Positions 30,340-41,593 of a stretch of 61,778 nucleotides of DNA are shown in pieces. Source of the DNA: Stentor coeruleus (Eukaryota; Ciliophora; Heterotrichea; Heterotrichida; Stentoridae). A program made the position numbers and the translations under genes. The notes under the pieces were generated by a model that saw only the letters and a program-made list of their open reading frames with translations, was not told the DNA's origin and ran no database searches. Every line of letters starts with the position of its first letter. Position 1 is the stretch's first letter. Where the stretch lies: contig MPUH01000360.1 of the NCBI GenBank assembly GCA_001970955.1, positions 1 through 61,778 on the forward strand, read 5' to 3'.

Positions 30340-32271
30340 TTACCTAAAAATATTATCTATATAATCGCAAATTCTCTTATAATATTCCTCAGGACTTACC
30401 GTGCTAATATCTTTAGTCTTATTCAGCATAGACTTGACAGCTTTTTCACCAACTTTTTTAAGATTATACTCTTGAAAAAAGTCAATAATCCCAATACTCA
30501 GCACTTGCCCACAACTATCTTCAATAGAAAACCTATTAAGTTCTTGATCTTTTTCATTACAAATTGCTAGCAAAACAGAATAATCCATAATCTTAAGATT
30601 TTTCAATATCAAAAAATCATCTTTCAACACTTTAACTATATTTTTCTTAATTTGCTCTTGTAAATTAATCTCATAGCAATATTCTTCAAAATTAATATCC
30701 TTCAAAACAATACTTTTTGGGGGATTTAAAGGGTCTGCAACGCCTTTAACTTTCCTACTAAGCCTACTGCCTTTAAGATCAAATATCCAAGATTCATTTT
30801 TTTTATAAAGTATATTTTCCATTATAATCACTCGTTGTTTCATTGGATATATTTTATAAACGCCATAAATTCTTGTAAGTCTGCTTTGAGGACAGTTAGT
30901 AAGTCTTTTTATATAGTAAGGAAGAAGCTTACTAAGGAGGATTTTAGATTCACATTTTGAAATAGTTTTTATGACAAATTTGCTATCAGTTGTGAGGTAG
31001 ATAAAAGCTCCGCTTCGGCCTCCTTCGACACTGACTAAATTGACAAGCTTTTCATAGTTTGAAGGGTCAAATAAAGAGGTTTTTATGCTTGAGCAATTAC
31101 AGAGGAGTTGAAGTTCTCTAAAAATTGCTGGACAGTATTCTTTTATACGAAGGCGATCAAACGAAACTATTTAGAAAGTACTTTTTTTGACAAACTCAAT
31201 GCCGATCTCTCTATAGAAGTTGTTGATGACTAAATGCGAAAAAGATCTTTTTGAGGATTTAAAGGATTTGTGCTTTTCATCGAGAAATAGTAAAGATATC
31301 ATGACAAATACAGATATTAGGGACTATATAAAATTTACATTTTTTGTTATGTTTTCGAAAAACTCACTTAGAGAAGCGCCTTGGGAACTCATTCTATAAT
31401 GTAGTGGGTCGATCATAGAATCTGAAAGATGCTCACTATCAAAATGCCTAAAACTCTCGATAAACTCTGATTCCTGCATTAATATTTTAACTTTAAAATG
31501 CTTCTTGATAGCTTGCCTAAATTTTCTGTCTGAAATAAATACAACAAACTGAATTATGCCACTTAGTCCAATAAAAAAAAGTGAAAGTATGTAAATTTTT
31601 CTTACTGTATCCCTGTTAAAATTAAAAGCCCGAAAAACAACAATAATTGCACTGAAGTAAATTGAAATGATAATCAAAAAACTCATGATAATTAAATTGA
31701 CTATTTGGCTAGATTTTAAGAGTACTCTTTTCTTGAAGAAAATATAGGCGCATATGAACATAAATATAGATGTCACAATTAAGTAATAAGAAACAATTTG
31801 CGATCCGTAGCAGCTTGTATGGTCGACCTCATAGTTGTCCTTTCCGAAATTAGCTGATATGATTATAGTGATAGTGAGAACTCCAGATATAACAAATACA
31901 AAGAAATGATAAAGTTTAACTCTGATGCTATATGATTGTGATATTGATTTTGTAATTTTAACAAGGATTTCAAAATACAAGACCACAATGTAATGGTACA
32001 TATAAATATAAGCAAAATCAGAAACGAAGTCAATAATATTGGCCAAATTACTCTCTTGTCCATACCTAGTTGAATTTTACACAATCCTCAATATAACCTG
32101 AATCATTTCAAAACCTGTTGCAAAGGTCTCGCAAACCAGTGCGGCAAAAAATATCTGATTTGGATGTTTAAGTAGCTTATTTCGTAAAGAAATGAAAATG
32201 CTTACAATGATTCCCATAAAAATGATAGCAAGGCTTCTAATTATCAATAGAAGAATCGTCACTAAATCCAT
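30340..32271 (-). CDS. 7TM receptor fused to a phosphatidylinositol phosphate kinase (GPCR-PIPK)
   Basis: After removing three 15-nt introns (32066-32080, 31324-31338, 31167-31181) one frame encodes 628 residues. Residues about 1-250 hold seven hydrophobic helices, for example TM1 ILLLIIRSLAIIFMGIIV, TM4 FFVFVISGVLTITIIIS and TM7 YILSLFFIGLSGIIQFVVF. A short cytosolic linker follows. The C-terminal half is a PIP kinase: glycine-rich GGRSGAFIYL with KTI, DLKGS at about 481, MDYSVLLAI at about 545, IGIIDFFQEYN, and SPEEYYKRI near the end. This architecture is the receptor-PIP kinase class known from Dictyostelium RpkA and oomycetes. It would couple an external signal to PIP2-type lipid production. 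TTATAA abuts the ATG at 32269-32271. Confidence 0.88.
31167..31181 (-). other. 15-nt intron 3 of GPCR-PIPK gene
   Basis: GTACTTTCTAAATAG. Splicing gives ...EFVKKISFDRLRIKEY and removes an in-frame TAA. Donor is GTAC. Confidence 0.85.
31324..31338 (-). other. 15-nt intron 2 of GPCR-PIPK gene
   Basis: GTAAATTTTATATAG. It joins the receptor tail ...FFENITKN to SLISVFVMISLLFL at the receptor/kinase boundary. Confidence 0.88.
32066..32080 (-). other. 15-nt intron 1 of GPCR-PIPK gene
   Basis: GTAAAATTCAACTAG. Splicing joins ...QVILRIV to YGQESNLANIIDF between TM2 and TM3. Confidence 0.88.
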
Positions 32272-32684
32272 TTATAAGCTTACTTAAATTATTACAACTT
32301 AAAACTTTCGTGAATTAAACATCTTTACTCTTTCTTTGAGTATATCAAAAAACATATTTCTATGATATTTCCATTTATTAGAAGTCTTTAACTAGAAATA
32401 AACAGCGAAATTGCGCATCTGTGGGATTTTTATTTATAGAAATTATATATGCAAACTTTAAAGAAGCTTCTTCTAATAAATTTGATAATAATTATATAAT
32501 TGTTCAAGGCAAAAAATCAAGCATAGCATATACTAAAAATATATCTATTTCGCTAATAATTATTAAGCCTATTAATATTGCATAGCCATGAATATAATTC
32601 CTATTTCTTTGTATATACTTATAAAATATAAGTAAAAATTTGATTTTCCTAAAATTCTATCAATAAGCTTATTATCTATCGCAA
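32272..32684. other. Spacer between GPCR-PIPK and its decayed copy
   Basis: AT-rich; no gene recognised. Confidence 0.4.
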
Positions 32685-34110
32685 TCATATATTTACTGAC
32701 AAAAAAGTTGCCCTAATAAATTGAAAAATTCTCATAAAATATATTTCCGGGTTTGCTGAACTTATATTTTCTTTCCTATTAAAAATAGCATTTACTATTG
32801 TCTCATTAATTTTACTCAAATTATAAATTTGAAACAAATTAATAACCCCAATGCTAATAGCATCCCAATTCTTCAAGAAATATCTATTTAATTCATCATC
32901 TATCATCTCTTTGCAAATCCCAACAATATCGAATAATCCATTATCCCAGCATCTTTTAACACTGAAAAATTATTAACAAGACTTTCCACAATTGCCTTTT
33001 TTACCATATCGTCTATATCAAATCTATATCCCAACTTACTAAAATTGATATCTTTCATAACTGTGTCTGCAGGTGGATTTTTTGAGTCTAAAATGCTTTT
33101 TTATTTCTCTATCAAGTTTGCTACTCGAATTCTTCTGCGAAATATTCTTTGAGTTCAAGTGAACGAAGAGATATGTTTAAAGGTTACTTCTCCTGGATAA
33201 AATTAAGCTCAACAGTTTGAGAATTACGATTTATGTTATTTTTGTATAGAAGCATCTTTTTTTTATGTAAATTGCAACTTATTATTTTTATTTAATCCCT
33301 TGGCAAACTCTTCAATCTTCATCCTCGAAAAAAAGCATGGACTTTATTTCTTCAACCTTTTTATTTTTAAATTTTTTTAATGGTATGATGATAAACACAT
33401 AAATTAAAGGCTGCATAACTCATACATTTTTTGTTATTTTTTCAAATATCTCATGCAAATTCTCTGAATTGAATTAGCTGATTTTGTATTTATTGGTGTC
33501 AATCATCATATAAGTCAAAGTTTATCATTTCGTATTTTTGAAATTCTGTAGAGTTTTTTGGTTCCAAAGGTTTTACTTAGCTTTTGATTCTTCTAATACA
33601 ATTTTCTTGAATTTCTGTCTAAAATTATTATCTAGAACAAAAACTGCAAATTGAAAAACTCCTATAGGTGCATAAGGGTATTTGCAATAAGATTTATGCA
33701 ATGTTTTATATATCAATCTAAACTTGCATGTGGCAAAAGCCTAAGGAGAGTCAAAGATAAAAGTCAGCATACTCAGCATAGTAAAAGCTAAAATACGATA
33801 AACAGTAATTCTTGTGCTATTTGATTTAGATAGACTTCTTGTGAGTTTGAAATAGATTTCAATATTAAGTGCAAGGATATTAAAAAAAGCACAAGGTCAA
33901 AGAATGTCTTTGGAAAATATAGGATATTTACAATTTTAAAATCATGTCATTTCTAAATAAATAATACTTAAACTCAAAGATATGAAAAGCTATTGTGCAT
34001 ATACTATCTATGATTTGAAAAAAATTACTGAGCATATGCATATTTAGTTAGGGTTCTTTAAGAACTTTCGTGCAATATCAGTGAAATCGAATAAAGAAAT
34101 ATAAAAATTC
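32685..34110 (-). pseudogene. Decayed tandem paralogue of the GPCR-PIPK gene
   Basis: Fragments in all frames follow the same order as the intact gene next door. ARKFLKNPN matches the segment after TM1. LALNIEIYFKLTRSLSKSNS then TRITVYRILAFTMLSML matches TM3-TM4. GVFQFAVFVLDNNFRQKFKK matches TM7 and its basic end. MIDTNKY and LHEIFEKITKNV match the linker. MKDINFSKLGYRFD, VLKDAGIMDYSILLG and ISIGVINLFQIYNLSKINE match the kinase. Stops and frame changes separate them, and TM5-TM6 and the glycine-rich loop were not found. The last 73 codons (32685-32906) remain open and are recognisable PIP-kinase C-terminus. Boundaries are approximate. Confidence 0.8.
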
Positions 34111-34504
34111 AAATAACTAGTGACATATTATATATTTTTCCCTTATATATAATAAGTCTTCTTGTTATTTAGCAAACCTTATGCAAAGATCACCACTATT
34201 CTATACGGAAAAATGTGTCAAAAATCCTATCCATCATTTAAATTAAATATACTAACTTCCTGAAACTGTATATTAAACCTAACTCAAAAAAGTTTAAAAT
34301 TTGCAGCTCTCTTAAAAATTATATATACGCATTTTATAAAATAATAATCCTAATTCCTCTAAAAATTTCTAGATATATTTTAACTTTCTAAGAATTATAA
34401 GACTTGAAATTCAGTTTTTGTGTTAATACTAAATCTAACAATTTTCTTCTGTGCAATTTTCAAATATAGTCCCATATTAAGTTTATTAAAAAACGGTATA
34501 AAAA
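34111..34504. other. Spacer upstream of the MGC protein at 34505
   Basis: AT-rich, no gene seen. GGTATAAAA directly precedes the downstream ATG. Confidence 0.5.
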
Positions 34505-35230
34505 ATGGGGTGCGCTGAAGCAAAAGAACTATCTCGAGAAGAAGAATCCATTGTTAACGCTGAATTGACTCTAAATCTACATCTGCAGACTTGTACCAAA
34601 GTCGATTCTGTATTTCGCAAATATAGCACAAATGGTTTTATAAATCGTCAGCAACTAGCAAGGATATCAGAAAGGCTAAATATCCCAATAAATAACACTG
34701 TCTCAAACAGCAAGATTCAATTTTTTTACGAAAAACTCGTAACAGTAAACAATCTCTACCCTTTAAAAGATCTTCTAGTCATCGGAATACTTTTATCAGA
34801 AGGCTCAGCATCAGAAAAATCCCGCCTTCTATATGAAATCTATGATGAAAGCATGTCAAATTCTCTTGATATTATACATATTAAAAATAATATGCTTAAA
34901 GACATCATTTACCATTGTGTGTATTCGTTTTCTAACCTTGTATCAGAAGAAAAAATTGGAGTTGGACTTTTGAATAAAACTAAAAAGTATGTTGAAGAGT
35001 TGAAAAGCATATCAGCAGTCAGTGCTAATAAAGTGGCAAGTTTATTTGAAGTTGCTCAGGATATTAGTAATGAAAAATTTGTTGATGTGTTTAGTAATAT
35101 ATTAGAAGGATCATTAACAAGCTCATCTGGATGGAGAAGATTTATGGCAGAAACATTTGAGGTTGATCCACCGAAGAAAACTTTTGAGCCTTTCTTCAAA
35201 GCTAATAGACAAGAGATATTAGGAAAATGA
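34505..35230 (+). CDS. MGC-anchored protein with degenerate EF-hand-like N-terminus
   Basis: A 241-residue protein starting MGCAEAKELSREEE, so Gly2/Cys3 are candidate myristoyl and palmitoyl sites. The region at about 30-110 resembles a calcineurin-B-like EF-hand fold (KVDSVFRKYSTNGFINRQQL, then LLYEIYDES). The calcium-binding loops lack the Asp/Glu ligands, so calcium binding is doubtful. The C-terminal half is helical without known motifs and ends FFKANRQEILGK, then TGA. Membrane-attached regulator is a reasonable guess. It starts at the ATG at 34505 behind a TATAAAA run. Function not recognised. Confidence 0.6.
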   Translation: MGCAEAKELSREEESIVNAELTLNLHLQTCTKVDSVFRKYSTNGFINRQQLARISERLNIPINNTVSNSKIQFFYEKLVTVNNLYPLKDLLVIGILLSEGSASEKSRLLYEIYDESMSNSLDIIHIKNNMLKDIIYHCVYSFSNLVSEEKIGVGLLNKTKKYVEELKSISAVSANKVASLFEVAQDISNEKFVDVFSNILEGSLTSSSGWRRFMAETFEVDPPKKTFEPFFKANRQEILGK

Positions 35231-35447
35231 GTTAATTAGTTATTCTAAATTCATTTAACTAGAAAAACTCTAGTTTCGAATTAACCAAATTTTCGTAAAA
35301 CCAAATTTGTATGCTTTGCTCCATTCTCTAAGGCCATCTTCTTGATTAATAAACTCAATATTCTCCTTTAATCTTAATTCTAAGCATTTCTATAAACCCA
35401 TAAAGTTTTAATAAAGTTCCAAGTGAAATGATTTCAAAAAAGAATTA

Positions 35448-35984
35448 TTAACTTTGGACTACAGTTCAGATACCTTATCATACATGCTTGAAATGGAACA
35501 CTCATTACCTGCTATAGGTGATTGCATATGTTTAAACCAGGTAAGGAAATTGATTCATGGATGAGGGATAAGTTGTTAATTGGGTTAACATTATTGAGAA
35601 GAAATAAATTTTATCATTGAAACAACTCAACTAGCGATAACGTAAATAAATACCTTACAACAGTACACAAAAATAAAGCAGTACTTAAACTATCAGGTAT
35701 AGTTTGTTTGATGATTGCTTTAAAATATCATGAAAGTTTTATTTATACCTTAGACCACGCAGTAGTTCATTTGCCATGCTTTGCTATTAGACTACTTATT
35801 AAACCATTTTTCACAATTTATCATATTAATTGTTAGTGTTGTATGTGCTCTAGAACAATAATCAAAAGAAATTTAGAGACTAATGGCTAAAGCTTATTAT
35901 TACAAAATTAACTTAGATGCTCCTGTTTTAGATCAATGCAAACGAGTACTATTTCAGAAATTCTATCGAGAAACCACAGAATAA
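35448..35984 (+). pseudogene. Cyclin-like gene fossil
   Basis: Plus-strand frames, broken by stops and one-base shifts, follow a cyclin box. YSSDTLSYMLEMEHSLPAIG comes first. Then SWMRDKLLIGLTLLRRNKF corresponds to MR..L.DWL..V. Then KAVLKLSGIVCLMIALKYHE corresponds to LQLVG...LFIASKYEE, followed by SFIYTLDHAVV. An intact 33-codon frame from the ATG at 35883 (MAKAYYYKINLDAPVLDQCK, then RVLFQKFYRETTE) resembles the start of the second cyclin fold. The identification rests mainly on the KAVLKL..KYHE block. The 3' end of any original gene is lost. Confidence 0.45.
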
Positions 35985-36061
35985 AGCAAATACAAACTTA
36001 ATTGTTTAAAAGATTCACTAATGAAGCTACTAATTTAAAGGTTTTTCAATATAACTTAAAG

Positions 36062-36448
36062 CTAAATTAAAAATTTCTTAGCAGCTTGTTTAACTTTTGC
36101 ATCAAAAGCTGTAGGGAAGTTCCTGAAAACATCAAAGAGTGGGTTTGTCATTGCTTTGACTATATTTTCATGAACTTCTATGAAAAAATTCTTTATCCCG
36201 TCTTCATTTTTTGTATCATGAACCAACATTAGTCTTATATTTGCTGCAGTAACATATGCTGAGACATATAAATCATTGAATTTATCTACTGTTCTTAAAT
36301 ACATATTTGAAGACAATGGGGCTTCTTCATCAACAATATCTAATGCAGCATGGATTATAAACTGGTTCAAATGCCCAATATCCTTTTTTACAGTTCCAAG
36401 ACTTGCTTCATACATCGGCACATCATTTTTCCCAATGATTAAGAACAT
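36062..36448 (-). CDS. TRAPPC2: TRAPP subunit TRAPPC2 (sedlin/Trs20)
   Basis: TRAPPC2 is a small longin-fold subunit of the TRAPP tethering complex, acting in ER-Golgi and Golgi traffic as part of a Rab exchange factor. The 128-residue protein is close to the family's length. It has the opening FLIIGKNDVPMYE, then QFIIHAALDIVDE, then MYLRTVDKFNDLYVSAYVTA and IRLMLVHD. The segment NGIKNFF-like (DGIKNFFIEVHENIVKAMTN) and the end NPLFD near FDAKVKQAAKKFL are also family traits. It starts at the ATG at 36446-36448 and ends with TAG. TATAAATAAAT directly precedes the ATG. Confidence 0.9.
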   Translation of the reverse strand: MFLIIGKNDVPMYEASLGTVKKDIGHLNQFIIHAALDIVDEEAPLSSNMYLRTVDKFNDLYVSAYVTAANIRLMLVHDTKNEDGIKNFFIEVHENIVKAMTNPLFDVFRNFPTAFDAKVKQAAKKFLI

Positions 36449-36554
36449 ATTTATTTATACCTGGCTATATTAATTATTTTAATTTTGGATTATTGTTTCG
36501 ACTCATAATTTTTTCATACGTTTAGTCTCGCAGTCGATTAATCTTGATATGCTT

Positions 36555-37078
36555 TACTATTTTTGCGGATTCTTTAGACTAAAGAGTTGCAAGCAAATCT
36601 TCCATCTTTTCTCGTTCTTTTGTATACACTTATTTGTAATGCATCGACGATTTTTATATTGCTCATATGACTCGATTTCATTCTGATGCTCAATTATGAG
36701 TTTTTCCGTATTTTAATTATTCCTTTTAAGTACAATCAACCTTTTTTCATCGCTGTTATTTTTTTTTTAGTTTTTAGTACTTTTTCTGATTGCTTAAATT
36801 GATAGTTTTTCCCATGCGAGATATGAAGTTCATCTCTTATTTGAAGTTAAAGCTTTTAATTTTCTCTGACAAGATGATCTTTTGTTAATTTGAATTTTTT
36901 AGTTCTTGTTGAATTTCAAGAATTTCGGTAGTCATTCGGGATTTCTCATTGTGTAAGATTTTAGATTTTTTTTTTGAACTTGGCGTTCTGGATTAAATCT
37001 TCACTTCTATCTCCTAAAGTTTTTATAAGAGCATTAGAGAGTATTGAGATTTCTCATCTAATTCCATGATCTTTTAGA
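36555..37078 (-). pseudogene. Probable decayed coiled-coil gene
   Basis: Minus-strand frames read charged, helical segments separated by stops and shifts. Examples are MELDEKSQYSLMLL, TLGDRSEDLIQNAKFKKKNL, TTEILEIQQELKNS, YQFKQSEKVLKTKKKITAMK and LIIEHQNEIESYEQYKNRR. The composition is Lys/Glu-rich as in other coiled-coil genes of this window. No family can be named. The alternative is chance purine-rich spacer. Confidence 0.35.
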
Positions 37079-37345
37079 TGTGTGCTTCTTTTTGTGGGCA
37101 TTTTATGATAACTACAAATACAAACTCGAGGAATTTTATTATATCTTCGTTGGTAGCTTTCTTGCTATAGATCCCAAACAGATTTTCAATTATTTTTGGA
37201 TAAAATTTATAGTTATAAATAGAATATTATGTTTAATGCGAATATTTAAAGAATTATTTGAAGATCAAAAATATCTTTTGATCAGGAAATATTTACGTAT
37301 GAGAAATTAATTCAAAAGTATTATCTCATCACTTAACTCTGTGAG

Positions 37346-37459
37346 GTAGTGACGTTTTTTTGTTTATCTAAATGAATTTACCCAATTCACTATACTTAAG
37401 TTGTAGTGACGTTTTTTTGTTTATCTAAATGAATTTACCCAATTCACTATACTTAAGTT
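37346..37459. repeat. Perfect 57-bp tandem duplication
   Basis: GTAGTGACGTTTTTTTG... to ...ATACTTAAGTT occurs at 37346-37402 and is repeated without a mismatch at 37403-37459. It is noncoding and contains a TGACG core. Confidence 0.95.
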
Positions 37460-40400
37460 GAGATCTTTCATTTATTATTACTTATCATTCATAGCTAAGT
37501 ATTTTATTTCAATATTACTTAAAATAATTAACTTAATATATTATTTAAAAATTGGCGGTTTGTGCTTTTAATGATTTCATATGTTTCGTTTGAAATATTT
37601 AATAAATTTTAAAGACATGCTTTGAAATATAAGCTAATTTTATAGATAGTTGCTCTGCTTAGGCGATTATAATAAATTTGAATTTAAAATAAATGACTAA
37701 AGATTTATTTTTTATAAGTAGTGTCATTTAATGTTATTATGTGAGTTTCTTATATTAGACACTAATTAGAAACTCATGAAAGTCTATTTATTATAGACTC
37801 TGAGTTTATTAAAATACTTTCGCTATAAAATTTTTTTTTTTTCAAAGTAAGCTAAAAATATTAACTTTAAACTATAAAATCTTAAAAAATTAAGGTAATA
37901 AATATAATATCATTAGCTATAAATAGTTTGATTATAAACCGCTAAATAATTAGTTTATTATAGCAGTTAATCTTATATTTATAACTTTATATAAAACTTA
38001 AACATAAAACCCTAATTTTCTGCACTTAAACTCAAAAATACATAAAAAATATCTAAATTACTATACAAAATACTCAAAGCAATTACAATAATTGGTAGAC
38101 TAATATAATTAAAAATGCTTTTCTATTCATAAAATTATAATATATTTATATCTGTCAATCAAAAATTTATCAAATTGCATTTTCATTATTCAAATCATAT
38201 GCAATTTCCCCAAATATCCCGTATTTACTAGCCCTAAAAAGTGTATACTAAAGCGCATTGCAGTATCCTACATGTCTAGCAAAAATCTAAATTAAGCCTC
38301 CGATTTAATATAAAAATGTTGTGTCTAAAAAAAAAATTCATGTCTAATTTAGGTTATTTACTAATATTTGGCCTTGAATTTTAAAAGTCTATTTAACAAT
38401 TTTTTTGATTACATAATATAAGATAAAAATTGTTTTAGGATGGAATCTAAACTATATGTCAAATATGGAAGAAAACTTATTTTTAAACGCTTGGATTATA
38501 TATACAAGATTGTGTGTGTAATTTTTCTAAGCTATTTGCATTGTTTATTTTGAAGTTTTTTATGTATAATGCATTGATATGCCATAAATAGGTATCATCT
38601 TTCTTATCTTGGAATCCAACCAAGTTTTTTTCATTCCCTTTAACTAAAAAGCTGATTTCAAGTTTTAAACACTGAAGAACCAAATAATTTAGAGTATTTA
38701 AGCCTTTTAAAGGATTAAACTAGCTCTATGAACAATTTTTATAACTTCTTATGTATAGTATAGGTACATTCAAAAGGTAAATTATTAAAATTAACACTGC
38801 ATGCTAGAGATTATCATGAAGTAATCTGTAGCCTACAAAAAGGCATGATGCAAACAAATTATTCAGTTTGGCTAGTTTCTTCTAATACCATTTGTATCTC
38901 CTTATTCATTCATAGCAAAAAGCTATATTTTTAGTTGAGGCACTGATACTTCCAGAGTTTACTCAAGTCTCAGAACTCTGGCTTTGAGAGTCTCTTAGCA
39001 GTACATTAATTACGCCTAATTATTCTTCCTTAGCTTTTGATTGCAGCCCATTCCCTAGGGAAAATGATTAATTCTACTACTTAGGCTTTCTATTAATTGT
39101 AAGATAAGAATTTAATCTGTAAATATTTTTTTGAATACCAATAGTTTTCTTATATTTCAGATGAGTGCTCACGTTAAAAAAAGCGTAATTTAATAAGAAG
39201 AATCAGAGGAATTTCATAATTAGTCCTATAGACAATTCAAAATTATTAAGAGAATTTTATTTGTAGTAAATTATACAAAGGATATGAAATTAAAAGCTAT
39301 AAAGGGTGTATAATTCATCATATGCTTTTAGGATTTCATTTATTTTCTGTTGGTAATTAAATTTTAGAAATACAATAGCTAAGAGTTTATAATAAATTGC
39401 ATAACCCCTAAAACTTTACCTAAAATGATGTAATTTATTTATGTAATAAAAAAAGTAAGTCTTAGACATATTGAAGACATCAAAATATATAATTTAAGTA
39501 ATTTACTAAAGCTTAATATAGCTAGTTTCATTTTTGTACTTTATTTAACTACTCGCATAAATGGTTTTCTGACAAAAGTTCATTCTGCATGCAAAATAAT
39601 TTAAGTAATGTACATAAAACTTTTCGAAAAAAATAAGCCAAGCTTAGCTAATGCTCCTAATAGATATGCTAGCTAACCTAAAAAATATTATAATTGGCAG
39701 CATTTATTTAATTTTTTGGTATAAATTACAAATCTAACTAACCTTTCAATAAGAAATTACTTTTGCTAATACGATTTATGCTTTAATATCTATTACTTAT
39801 ATCGATACAATTTTTAGATTAATTTTTCCCTAACATTTATGCGCATTTTTGAATGATTTTATTATATATTTCCTAATGGATCTGTGTTGGCAAATATGTC
39901 ACGAAAGTATTAGAGTCTTTTAATATACAACAATCAGAGCTTAACCTCAAAAAAAATACAAAAATTTTTAGTTCGAGTGTTTTTCAAATTATATTTAGAT
40001 TAAACTTGATTCTCTGTTTTTTTTGTAATTACTTTTATATATAATGATTTACAGTAAAGAGTATGCTGTAATCAGTTTTTTATAATTATTTGCTTAAAAT
40101 CTTTATTTTATGTACCTACTCTGAACTTAAAAAGTTAAAATAACTTAATTTTGTCGAAACTAGAAAATTTGTACAAAGACCTACTAAGATGCATTCTATT
40201 TCAAAATTATCTCTTTTAAGATATCAAAGGCTATTATTAAGATATGTCAGCATCTAAATTATTCTTGAAAATCAATCTATTGCGATTCAAATAATGAAAT
40301 TGGGGTTTAGTATTAAAAAATGCTAAAGAAGCCATTTTCTCTCTGAATGATTAGGCTATGAAAAAGCCAATTCCTAGTTGCTTTAAAACATAGCGAGCTC

Positions 40401-40916
40401 TAGAATTTTTGTATTTTAGTGAAGAAATCAGATATAAAAAAATCTCAAATCGAAACGCCTAATTTTGCAACTCAAAATATTCTTAGACTTTAAGCTTAAT
40501 TATTACTTATGCTTTTTGTATTATTACTAATAAGAACTATCAATGCAGGAAGATAGATAAATCTATTAATCTATATATTCTCCGTCCATAATTTAACTTG
40601 ATTTATTTATTTCTTTAAACCTTTGTTGCTTTTGAAAGCTCCATTTCTAGAATACATCTATTTCTATATAGAACATTTATAATCTTTATTTCCAAGAAAG
40701 CTTAATAAATTTGAATGCTTTAATCCTTAAAAACATAACCTCTCAAGCATGTACTTATTTCAAACTCGATTTTTTAAAGCAAATTTTGTATGCCCCTAGA
40801 GAAATCATATTTTTTGCATTCTTGATCTTGAAAAATTTGTAATTTGTTTAAAGCTAGATGGTATTATTAATATTTATTATTCAGCACCATAACCATTAAA
40901 TTAATAATTATTAGTT
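37460..40916. other. 3.5-kb gene-poor region
   Basis: Mostly AT-rich and broken in all frames. At 38483-38719 (minus) a 78-codon frame without a start codon reads LEISFLVKGNEKNLVGFQDK and may be a gene remnant. Around 38800-39070 base composition is less AT-rich and includes short inverted repeats (CCAGAGTT 38952-38959, AACTCTGG 38974-38981). No intact gene supported. Confidence 0.5.
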
Positions 40917-41411
40917 ATGAGCGTCATTGGTATTCAAGAAGAAGTCCAACCTAAGTTGCCCTCACCTTATTCCCTTTCGATCATTTTTTATCCAAGAAAG
41001 CGAAAGTATCCTACATGTCCATTGTGTGGGATAATTTTTCTAAAGGAATTAGACTTAAAGCATCATCTTACAGAAGATCAATGGGCAAAGTATACCGACA
41101 GCAAATACGAAAACTGTCTGCGCTGCGAAGAGTGCTGTTTATTCTTCGAAACCACAAAAGGATATATGCAACACCATGGAAAAGTCCATGAAACCAAATA
41201 CAAATATTCCAAGTGCTCAATTTGTAACAAGAAGTTTAAAAACAAATATGCTGTGAAGTTTCATATGAAGCAAGTCCACCAGAAGACCACGCGCCGCAAA
41301 TGCCCAAACTGCGGAAAGGAATTTTACAACAAATATCTAATTCCTCAGCACCTCCAAAAATGTCCTAGAGTTCAGAGAGGAATCATTGAGAATTCATTAG
41401 GGGAAGAATGA
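40917..41411 (+). CDS. C2H2 zinc-finger protein
   Basis: A 164-residue protein with a series of C2H2-type fingers. The first is variant (CPLCGIIFLKELDLKHHL, second His not clearly placed). The second is CLRCEECCLFFETTKGYMQH then H..VH. The third, CSICNKKFKNKYAVKFHMKQ then VH, is canonical. The fourth, CPNCGKEFYNKYLIPQHL then C, is of the C2HC type. Basic linkers between fingers fit nucleic-acid binding. The ATG at 40917 (MSVIGIQEEV) is the first in frame; TGA ends the frame. No further domain and no intron seen. DNA or RNA target unknown. Confidence 0.8.
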   Translation: MSVIGIQEEVQPKLPSPYSLSIIFYPRKRKYPTCPLCGIIFLKELDLKHHLTEDQWAKYTDSKYENCLRCEECCLFFETTKGYMQHHGKVHETKYKYSKCSICNKKFKNKYAVKFHMKQVHQKTTRRKCPNCGKEFYNKYLIPQHLQKCPRVQRGIIENSLGEE

Positions 41412-41593
41412 GAATATTAACTTCTTATAAATATTTTCATAAACATATAAGCATAGGGTAAATATTATAATAGCTTAAGCTATAGCCATTATCTGTTCTT
41501 GAGGAAAATATGAAATAAATCCATTCTAAGGTGATTTTCCGAAGGAAATTTTTGCTGGTTGAGTATATTATTTTTAAGTATATGTGCTATGGT

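Noticed and set aside
37080..37310. 76-codon plus-strand frame in the 37-kb region
   Set aside because: It has aromatic/Ile-rich spacer-like composition, a non-ATG-favoured context, and overlaps apparently decayed sequence.
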